NCBI GenBank assembly: GCA_963835085.1
Contig: CAWIED010000001.1
Coordinates: forward strand, 1,488,001 to 1,552,000
DNA length: 64,000 nt
Reading direction: 5' to 3'
From: JBDIAG01 sp963835085
GTDB lineage: Bacteria > Actinomycetota > Actinomycetes > Actinomycetales > CAWJMD01
Position 1 is the stretch's first letter; each line of letters starts with the position of its first letter. The notes beneath the pieces are model-generated. The model ran no database searches. It was not told the origin of the DNA and saw only the letters and a program-made list of their open reading frames with translations. A program made the translations under genes and the position numbers. Positions 57,678 through 64,000 of this stretch are shown piece by piece.

Positions 57678-59666
57678 TCATCGACCCCGATGCCCTCGCC
57701 TGGCCCGCACATAGTCATCGATGACGTACGCCCCGAGTTTGCCCAACTCCGGCGTGAGCACGCGTCCCCCGCTACGCCGGGCCATGGCGTCGATGAACCG
57801 GCGCAGGCCGGGATCGTCACCCAACATCACAAGGTTGAGCACTGCCCCGAACCGCGTCAGCAGGTCGACCTCACGTACGGTGGCGGCGATGGTCGCGGGA
57901 TCCGGTGGCCACGAGAACCAGGCCTCGCCGTCCTCGTCCAGGTGGGCCGTGGGCTCGCCATCGGTCACCACCATCACCACCGGATCGGCACCGGGGTGGC
58001 GTCGCAGGTGGCGGCCGGCCAGGGCTAGTGCGTGCGCCAGGTTGGTGCCCTGCTGGTAGTCGGGTTCGATGCCGGCAAGCTCGGCGGCGCTGAGCGACAT
58101 CGCGTAGCGGCCGAACCCGATGATCTGCAACGCGTCCTGCGGGTACTGCGTGGCCACCAGATGCGCGAGCGCCAATGCGGTCTGCTTCATCGGCCCCCAG
58201 CGACCCTGGGCGATCATGGAGTACGAGAGATCAACGCACAACGCCACGGCCGCTCCGGTGCGCCGCTCGGTCTCAGCCACCTCGAAGTCTTCGACAGCCA
58301 GCGCCACGGCGCCGCTGGTCGACGGAGTGCCGCTGGTCCGCAGGATCGCGTTCGACACCGTTCGCACCACATCGATCGGCTGGGTGTCGCCCAGTTGCCA
58401 GGTGCGACTCGACCCCGTCAACTCCCCTGCGGCGCCGGCCGATCGAACATCGTGTTGCCCTCGTCCGGCAGTACTGACATCGGCGAAGATCCGGCGCAGT
58501 GCCGTAGCCCCCAATCGTCGTAATGCCTTGGGGCTCAGCGTCAATCCATCCGGGCCGTTCGTGATCCAGCCCTGCGCGCGCAGCGCGCGTTCCAACTCGG
58601 CCAGCTGCCGCACCTCGTCCGCTGCGCGCCGCCCGAGAGCACGTTCTACGGCCTCCACATCGATCGCATCGAGGTTGTGCAACGGATCGCCCGGGTCGCC
58701 GTTGAACTGGTCGAGCAGCGCCTCGAGATCGGAGAGCTCCCCCAGGGCTTGTGTCGCGTCGCCATAGCCGAGCTCGTCCGAGCCAGTCATCCGGACGCTG
58801 CGGCCACGACCCAGGTCGGGACGGAGCTGGTGCAGGTTCTGGCTGAGCTGCGTCATGAGATCACTGAGCCCGGCTTCGGCCATGGCCTGATTCAGGAGGT
58901 CAGCCAGCTCAGCACGCTGGTCGGGGCGCAGGGAACGCATCAACTGTTCAGCGGCCGCCGCCTGTCGGGCCAACTGGTCGATGAGCTCGTCGATGTTCTG
59001 CGGGTCGCCGCCGAGCTGTTCGCCATGCTTGCTCATGAACTCGCGGAAGTCGTCGTCGGTGTCGGTGCCGGCGGCGTGCTTGGCGAGCAGATCGTTGAGA
59101 TCGGTGAGGAGCTCGCGCAGTGCCGCCGCCGCCTGAGGGTTGTCGCGGTTGCCGCTCAGCGCGTCCTTCAGCCCGGAGAACTGCCGGTCGAGCACCTGGT
59201 TTCGCAGGTCATCGAGAATCTGCTGAAAGAGCTGCTCCGCCTCCTTCGACGTCCAGTCGTAGTCGGCCAGTTCGCGAACCGCAGACGCGGTGCTGTCGGG
59301 CAACGCGTCGAGGCGCGCCTTGGCAAAATCGGCTAGCGGGTCGTCTGCTGATTCGAGAGCCTCACGCTCGGCGGCCAAGGCCTGATCGAGCAGCGCCCGG
59401 GCACGAGTCAAGGTGCCGTCGAGGCGCCCGGAACGCAGCAACTCCTGCCGACGACGCCGAGCCAGGGACTGCAGGTCGTCGAGACCGCGACGCTCGCTCG
59501 CGCCCCGGCGGAGCAGATCGCGCAAGGCCTCACGCAGGCTGTCACCCGCCAATAGGCGATCACCCACCTCGTCCACCGCCGCACGCACGTCGTACGGCGG
59601 AGCCAGCGGATCGGGGCCCCCGGTGTAGGCGCCGTAGCGGAACCGTCGCCCGTGCTTGTCAGTCAT
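57678..59666 (-). CDS. VWA-domain protein (magnesium-chelatase ChlD/MoxR-partner type)
   Basis: A 662-aa protein. A long helical Arg/Asp/Leu-rich region (about 1-440) leads to a C-terminal von Willebrand A domain: MIDAS DLSYS at 479-483, the conserved Thr region QQGTNLAHAL and the second Asp in VVTDGEPTAH. ATG 59666 gives MTDKHGRRFRYG; a frame open to 59735 adds unsupported residues. It follows the AAA ATPase gene by 194 bp on the same strand, the common MoxR-AAA/VWA pair (Rv0958/Rv0959-like), thought to act as a metal-dependent chaperone or chelatase. Substrate unknown. Confidence 0.85.
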   Translation of the reverse strand: MTDKHGRRFRYGAYTGGPDPLAPPYDVRAAVDEVGDRLLAGDSLREALRDLLRRGASERRGLDDLQSLARRRRQELLRSGRLDGTLTRARALLDQALAAEREALESADDPLADFAKARLDALPDSTASAVRELADYDWTSKEAEQLFQQILDDLRNQVLDRQFSGLKDALSGNRDNPQAAAALRELLTDLNDLLAKHAAGTDTDDDFREFMSKHGEQLGGDPQNIDELIDQLARQAAAAEQLMRSLRPDQRAELADLLNQAMAEAGLSDLMTQLSQNLHQLRPDLGRGRSVRMTGSDELGYGDATQALGELSDLEALLDQFNGDPGDPLHNLDAIDVEAVERALGRRAADEVRQLAELERALRAQGWITNGPDGLTLSPKALRRLGATALRRIFADVSTAGRGQHDVRSAGAAGELTGSSRTWQLGDTQPIDVVRTVSNAILRTSGTPSTSGAVALAVEDFEVAETERRTGAAVALCVDLSYSMIAQGRWGPMKQTALALAHLVATQYPQDALQIIGFGRYAMSLSAAELAGIEPDYQQGTNLAHALALAGRHLRRHPGADPVVMVVTDGEPTAHLDEDGEAWFSWPPDPATIAATVREVDLLTRFGAVLNLVMLGDDPGLRRFIDAMARRSGGRVLTPELGKLGAYVIDDYVRARRGHRGR

Positions 59667-59860
59667 GCCCACGGTGCTTGTCGGCGCGCTGGTCAGAGCG
59701 AGCCCGCCGGTCTCGACGAGCCTGCCCTTGCCCACGACCTGGGTCAGTGCTCATGTCCGCCACCTCCACACTGTCCACCACAATGCTCCCTACAACAACA
59801 TTTGCGGGCGAGATGTGCCCGCACAACCGAATCTTTCTCATCGGCCGTCGTACACCGTCG

Positions 59861-61279
59861 TCAGCCGCCGTAGACCGTCCGTCCGCCGGAGTCTGTGTGC
59901 TTGTCGAGTCGCCGGGTCAGGTGCAGGCCTTCGAGCACCAGCTCCACCACCGAGGCCGCCAGACCGGGGCTCGGATCTGCGTCTGGTTCCACCCGCTCCA
60001 GCAACGCGGCCAGGCCAGGCACCTCGCTCAACTGCCCCAAGATCTCCTGCGCGGTCACCAGCTCGCCTGTCTCGAGGGTGGCCGTACCCTCCGCGAGTGC
60101 CCGGATGCCCGTCACGTCCGCTCCCCCGACGCGAGACCTGAACGTCTGCGCCACAGCGGTCCTCAGCAGATGCGCAAGTACTTCGATCTCCCGGCCCTCT
60201 TGCCCGGAGTCGAACTCGACCTTGCCGCGCAGGCTCGACGTGATCGACTCGGTGTCGCCCACTCGTGCCACCGGGGAAGGCTCCCCGCGCAGTCCACCAC
60301 GTCGCAGCGCCGCTGCCGCCACGGTCTCCGCACCGGCCACGGCGAACCGCGCCGAGACGCCAGAGCGCGCGTCCACGGCCGGGGACTCCCGCACCTCGCG
60401 GGTGAACCGGGCCACGATCTCGAGGATGTGGTCGGGGACCTCGGCCACCAGGTCGGCCTCTTGGACGATCATCGCGATCTCGTCGTCGAGGTCGAGCGGG
60501 TAGTGCGTGCGCACCTCAGCCCCGAACCGATCTTTGAGCGGTGTGATGATGCGGCCGCGATTGGTGTAGTCCTCCGGGTTGGCGGAGGCCACCACGAGGA
60601 TGTCGAGTGGCAGCCGTAACGAGTAGCCACGTACCTGGATGTCGCGCTCTTCGAGCACATTGAGCAGACCGACCTGGATGCGTTCGGCCAGGTCGGGCAG
60701 CTCGTTGACAGCGAGAATGCCGCGGTGGGTGCGCGGCACAAGCCCGAAGTGAATGGTGTCGGGGTCGCCCAGGGTGCGGCCCTGCGCCACCTTCACCGGG
60801 TCGACGTCGCCGATCAGGTCGCCAATGCTCGTGTCGGGCGTGGCGAGTTTCTCCGAGTACCGCACCGAGCGGTGCACCCACCGGATCGGCAGGTCGTCAC
60901 CCAGCTCGGCCACTCGCCGGATCGAGGCGGGAAGAATCGGCTCGTAGGGGTGCTCGAAGAGCTCAGACCCCTCGATCACCGGAGTCCACTCATCGAGCAG
61001 GCCGACGAGACAGCGGATCAGCCGGGTCTTGCCCTGACCACGCTCCCCCAGCAGCACGAAGTCGTGGCCGGCCAGCAAGGCTCGCTCCACTTCGGGCAAG
61101 ACTGTGTCATCGAATCCGACAATGCCGGGAAACCGCTCTCCGGGGGCATCGGTCTCGGCCATGGCGGCGAGCAGGTTGGCGCGCAGCTCCTCCTTGATGC
61201 CACGCAGCAGATGACCGGTTGCTTTCAAGTCGCCGACAGTGGAGGGCAAGTGCTCCGGCGGCACAGGTGTCAGGCTCAC
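59861..61279 (-). CDS. AAA ATPase, magnesium-chelatase/MoxR type
   Basis: A 472-aa AAA+ ATPase. Walker A GERGQGKT (78-85), a beta-hairpin insert region PIRWVHRSVRYSEKLATPD, Walker B-like HRGILAVNELPDLAERIQVG, sensor SANPEDYTNRGRIITPLKDRFG (Arg finger region) and a C-terminal helical lid. The start GTG 61279. It is partnered with the VWA gene downstream. Actinobacterial homologues are conserved pairs of unknown target; they are not part of bacteriochlorophyll synthesis here, since no such genes are seen. Confidence 0.88.
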   Translation of the reverse strand: MSLTPVPPEHLPSTVGDLKATGHLLRGIKEELRANLLAAMAETDAPGERFPGIVGFDDTVLPEVERALLAGHDFVLLGERGQGKTRLIRCLVGLLDEWTPVIEGSELFEHPYEPILPASIRRVAELGDDLPIRWVHRSVRYSEKLATPDTSIGDLIGDVDPVKVAQGRTLGDPDTIHFGLVPRTHRGILAVNELPDLAERIQVGLLNVLEERDIQVRGYSLRLPLDILVVASANPEDYTNRGRIITPLKDRFGAEVRTHYPLDLDDEIAMIVQEADLVAEVPDHILEIVARFTREVRESPAVDARSGVSARFAVAGAETVAAAALRRGGLRGEPSPVARVGDTESITSSLRGKVEFDSGQEGREIEVLAHLLRTAVAQTFRSRVGGADVTGIRALAEGTATLETGELVTAQEILGQLSEVPGLAALLERVEPDADPSPGLAASVVELVLEGLHLTRRLDKHTDSGGRTVYGG

Positions 61280-61523
61280 CCCTCGACGCTACGCCTGGCT
61301 CTCAGCCACCGCCCGGGGGGTGGCGAACCTGGATATCGGGCCTGCCGTGCGGGGAACCGATGTGGGTCAAGCTTTGCTGAGGATCTACTTGTGTCGCGGG
61401 CCATTCGCGTGAATAGGGAGAGGAAGGGTACGGAAGTGCGACTACCGTTGCAATACTTACCTATGGAACAGGTTTACCAGTATAGTTATCCGAGCATATA
61501 ATAAGAGGAAGAAGTCGCAAACG

Positions 61524-61804
61524 ATGCCATCAGAGGATCAGCCACCTACGCCAGGGCGCAGGGTGAGCGTTCTTGAGGGATGGCTTCTCCTAATACTGTC
61601 AGCCATACTTACTATTCTTCTCATGCGCGTGACTCCCGCGCCGGCCATGCAGCCTCTAAAGTGGCCTGTCTTCCAATCTTTCCAGGGCTCGCCGCCATTG
61701 GTTTGCTCATCATACTTCAGCGGCGGGAAAGAGTGTTGTTCATCGCGGCCATAGCCTGAATACTCTACCTAATATTTCTTCTCGCTGTTATGGTTGCACT
61801 GTAG
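61524..61804 (+). pseudogene. Small multi-TM membrane protein, frameshifted with an internal stop
   Basis: The first frame from ATG 61524 (after AAGAGGAAGAAG) encodes a TM segment (WLLLILSAILTILLMRV). A frame change near 61670 gives PGLAAIGLLIILQRRERVLF, then IAAIA, a TGA, and ILYLIFLLAVMVAL to TAG at 61802-61804. Together these look like a three-TM protein of about 90 residues broken by one indel and one stop. Codons are AT-richer (ATA, CTT, TTT) than the rest of the window. Family unknown; probably acquired and decaying. Confidence 0.45.
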
Positions 61805-61837
61805 TTATGGTTGCACTGTAGTTATGGTCGAACTGTA
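61787..61837. repeat. 17-bp tandem repeat, three copies
   Basis: GTTATGGTTGCACTGTA at 61787-61803 and 61804-61820 exactly, then GTTATGGTCGAACTGTA at 61821-61837 with two differences. It starts inside the 3' end of the decayed membrane-protein gene. Confidence 0.9.
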
Positions 61838-62008
61838 GGACGCTTCCGCCTTTAGGCAACCGGCGAAGCAAAATTCAGGTCTGGCTGAGCTGATCGAACT
61901 AACCAGGCTCGCGAGTAGGGCGCCACCAAGCTCCCTACGGAGCAAAGACGCACCACGCCCCCGGCCCGGTAGGTTTCCCCGCCGGACCAGAGGCGTAGCA
62001 ACGTGCGT

Positions 62009-62971
62009 CTACGACTTAGTCCACGCAGCGACCTTGTCGGGGTTCGCAGCGATCCACTTGTCGGCGGCGGCAGTGGGCGACATCTTGTCTTCGGCGATGT
62101 ACTTGGCGACGAGGTTCTGGTCGTCGTTGGTCCACTTGAAGGCCTTGACCAGCTTGTAGGCAGCGTTGTCCGACTTAGCGAACTTCGTCGAGACGATCTT
62201 GTTCAGGTCGTACCTCGGGTAGTCGCAAGCTATCTTGGCCGGATCCGCGTCGCACCCAGCGGTATAGGTAGGCAGGTTGACCTTGACCAGCTTGACCTCG
62301 CTCATGAACCACTGTGGCTCGTAGAAGTAGCCGATGACCGGGGTCTTGTTCTGCTCCGCGGTACGGAAAGCCTGAATGAGGGCGGCTTCCGAGCCTGCGT
62401 AGACGACCTTGTAGTTGAGGTTCAGGTTCTTGACCAGCGCCTCGTCATTGGTCACGAACGAGGGATCGCCGTCAAGCAGCTGACCCTGGCTTCCGGATTC
62501 CGACGTCTTGAACAGGCTGGCGTACTTGTTGAGGTTCTTCCAGTCGGTGATGTCCGGGTACTTCTGCGCCATCCACGGCGGCACGTACCACCCGATGACG
62601 CCAAGGTTGCCGGTAAGCCCCGCGTCCTGAGCTGTCTTCTGCTGGTCGATGTACTTCTTCACCAGGTCGGCGTGACCCCAGTTCTCCATGACGACGTCGA
62701 TCTCGCCTGACCCCATCCCCTGCCAGGCGACCTCCTCCTTGACGCTCTTGTACGTGACCGTACAGCCGAGCTTCTTGGCGGCGACTTCGCCGACGACATA
62801 GGCGTCCGCCGTGTAGCCCACCCAATCGTTCAGCGCCATGTTCATGGTGCACGCGCCACCGGAACCAGAGCTGGACGTCGAGCTGATATTGCCGCCTCCG
62901 CATCCGGCCAAAGCCACGATGGACGCCGCAATTGCTGCGACTAGTCCGAGGCCACGTCGTTTTCCGGCCAT
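62009..62971 (-). CDS. Glycine betaine/proline-type ABC substrate-binding lipoprotein (OpuAC family)
   Basis: A 320-aa lipoprotein. Signal peptide IAASIVALAGCGGG with the lipidated Cys near residue 24, a Ser/Gly linker, then the OpuAC/ProX-like fold: MNMALNDWVGYTADAYVVGE, EEVAWQGMGSGEIDVVMENW, WYVPPWMAQKYPDI and a C-terminal EDKMSPTAAADKWIAANPDK. Trp and Tyr residues typical of quaternary-ammonium cages are present. ATG 62971 has AGAAGGG 10 bp upstream. It follows the permease gene by 91 bp. Substrate is probably betaine, proline betaine or choline. Confidence 0.88.
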   Translation of the reverse strand: MAGKRRGLGLVAAIAASIVALAGCGGGNISSTSSSGSGGACTMNMALNDWVGYTADAYVVGEVAAKKLGCTVTYKSVKEEVAWQGMGSGEIDVVMENWGHADLVKKYIDQQKTAQDAGLTGNLGVIGWYVPPWMAQKYPDITDWKNLNKYASLFKTSESGSQGQLLDGDPSFVTNDEALVKNLNLNYKVVYAGSEAALIQAFRTAEQNKTPVIGYFYEPQWFMSEVKLVKVNLPTYTAGCDADPAKIACDYPRYDLNKIVSTKFAKSDNAAYKLVKAFKWTNDDQNLVAKYIAEDKMSPTAAADKWIAANPDKVAAWTKS

Positions 62972-63062
62972 AGGGTCAATCCCTTCTCGATACCGGCGGC
63001 GTGACTGCCGTCGGAATTGGTGTGCCGGCACGCTACTGGCCGGGTGGAGGTTCGGCGCCGGC

Positions 63063-64000
63063 CTAGGAACTGCCATAGCGCTGGGAGGAATACATGGTGA
63101 TCCGGTCGATCATGATGCCGAGTGCGGTGATAGCGAAGCCCGCTGCAAGCCCCTTGCCGAAGAGCTGCGATTGCGAGAAGCCGGCTACGACAAAGTAGCC
63201 CAAGGCCCCTCCGCCGACGAGACCGCCGATGACGACCATGGACAACACATACAGCAGGCCCTGGTTGGCGCCGAGCACGATGGACGAGCGCGCCATCGGC
63301 AACTGCACCTTGCTGATCATCTGCCAGACCGTGCTGCCGATGGAATCCGCGGCCTCCACCGTCGTCGGGGCCACACCGCGAATGCCGTCCGAGACGAGCT
63401 TCGTGGCGACCGGCACCGCATAGGCGACGGCGGCCATGATGGCGGTGAACCGGGTGGAGCCGAACAGGGCCAGTGCCGGTACCAGGTAGACGAACGGCGG
63501 AATGGTCTGGAACGCATCGAGAATGGGCCGGAGCACAGCGTCTACCCGGCGACTTCGGCCCATTCCTACCCCGAGGACCATAGCGAAGACCATGACGATG
63601 ACGGTGGCTACCAGACACATCGTCAGGGTGATCATGGAGTCGTTCCACAGCCCGGTCCCGAGAATGATGGCTTCGCAGATCACCACGGCGACGGCCGCGC
63701 GCCATCCACCCAAGGTGGCCCCGACCGCAAGGATGACGACCGCCATCAGCCACCAGGGAGAATCCGAGAGCAAGGTCTGGAGCGGGTTCAGCAGCGAGTA
63801 GGTGACGAGGTTCTTGAAGCCGGTCGTCAAGCCATCAATCGAGCCCACGATGCTGTTCGTGGCCGTCGAGACGCCCGAGGCGAGCGAGGTGCCGACCGAG
63901 GTGGCCGGGAACTGCGCCGCCCAGAGGTAGAACCGGGAGAGGTAGATCGCCACCAACGCCACCACCCCGACCACTCCGAGCACGATCCACCGTCGCCGTG
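63063..64000 (-). CDS. Glycine betaine/proline ABC transporter permease (ProW-type), 5' end beyond window
   Basis: At least 312 aa, continuing past the right edge; the frame is open to 64000, so the ATG at 63983 is probably internal. Several TM segments and the permease EAA-type loop VEAADSIGSTVWQMISKVQL (about 20 residues) are seen, plus DAFQTIPPFVYLVPALALFG, a ProW signature, and GYFVVAGFSQSQLFGKGLAAG. Encoded upstream of the binding protein; the ATPase gene is presumably further right. Osmoprotectant import is the likely role. Confidence 0.85.
   Translation of the reverse strand, partial: RRRWIVLGVVGVVALVAIYLSRFYLWAAQFPATSVGTSLASGVSTATNSIVGSIDGLTTGFKNLVTYSLLNPLQTLLSDSPWWLMAVVILAVGATLGGWRAAVAVVICEAIILGTGLWNDSMITLTMCLVATVIVMVFAMVLGVGMGRSRRVDAVLRPILDAFQTIPPFVYLVPALALFGSTRFTAIMAAVAYAVPVATKLVSDGIRGVAPTTVEAADSIGSTVWQMISKVQLPMARSSIVLGANQGLLYVLSMVVIGGLVGGGALGYFVVAGFSQSQLFGKGLAAGFAITALGIMIDRITMYSSQRYGSS

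Larger units (their letters stand above)
61280..62008. other. 729-bp region with a decayed AT-richer membrane gene
   Basis: Contains a remnant small membrane-protein gene (61524-61804), three 17-bp tandem repeats (61787-61837) and a -10-like TATAGT (61481-61486) upstream of the remnant. The rest shows no feature I can support. Confidence 0.5.

Noticed and set aside
59861..61279. Magnesium chelatase for chlorophyll synthesis
   Set aside because: No other tetrapyrrole-metallation genes are seen, and the AAA/VWA pair matches the generic actinobacterial Rv0958/Rv0959-like pair.
1..64000. tRNA, rRNA, CRISPR arrays and insertion-sequence transposases
   Set aside because: I scanned by eye for T-loop motifs, regularly spaced repeats and transposase motifs and found none; a tRNA or Rfam search would be decisive.

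Overview
The window is high-GC, strongly GC3-biased DNA from an actinomycete. Several small gene orders match mycobacteria: gcvH-garA-ftsR with DUF151-MerR (the Rv1826-Rv1830 order), lipB-lipA-DUF4191 (Rv2217-Rv2219), and DUF3349-membrane protein-pitA (Rv0543c-Rv0545c). The inositol gene set and CUT2 transporter would suit a soil actinomycete such as a Propionibacteriales member, but genus is a guess. I saw no rRNA, tRNA or CRISPR array.

Region 1 (1-6.2 kb, minus strand) carries a carbohydrate-acid/inositol gene set: 2-hydroxyacid dehydrogenase, Gfo/Idh/MocA oxidoreductase, HpcH/HpaI aldolase, an IolD-type TPP enzyme and an aldehyde dehydrogenase. Every one is broken by single-base indels. 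A LacI-type regulator (6433-7485) and sbcDC (7595-11997) follow on the plus strand.

Region 2 (12.0-27.9 kb, minus strand) is a myo-inositol catabolic island. It holds mmsA/iolA, an RraA-like gene, an IlvD/Edd-type dehydratase, iolG, iolE and iolH. A 55-codon relic of iolD lies just upstream of iolH. Then come a universal stress protein, a ribose-type ABC importer (binding protein, permease, ATPase), and an iolG2-iolC-Cgl0159-type-iolB operon. Three of these transcription units share one conserved promoter/operator block (13605-13650, 23750-23794, 27899-27944). The enzymes would oxidise inositol (IolG), dehydrate it (IolE), open the ring (IolD), isomerise (IolB), phosphorylate (IolC), cleave (possibly the Cgl0159-type protein) and oxidise malonic semialdehyde (IolA). 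The only long iolD is the frameshifted copy in region 1.

Region 3 (28-46 kb) is mostly conserved actinobacterial housekeeping: DUF3349 proteins, pitA, a ParA-like ATPase, MerR, DUF151, ftsR, garA, gcvH, a membrane serine/threonine kinase, lipB and lipA. The normally contiguous ftsR and DUF151 genes are separated by about 5.7 kb. That insert holds an MFS sugar/inositol transporter, a broken LacI gene, an intact LacI gene and many copies of a TTGGAC operator half-site. The gap 40.86-41.66 kb is a mosaic of four tandem-repeat families, including a 73-bp repeat.

Region 4 (46.5-64 kb) has an orphan CvnA-like histidine kinase, a DUF4191 protein, a secreted CAP/DUF4214 protein, and the most striking locus: a Pls/PosA-family membrane NRPS immediately downstream of an EctB-type diaminobutyrate aminotransferase with no ectA or ectC beside it. 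This predicts a poly-2,4-diaminobutyrate-like homopolymer. A VWA/AAA (MoxR-like) pair, a decayed AT-richer membrane-protein gene and a glycine-betaine-type ABC transporter (permease cut by the window edge) finish the window.
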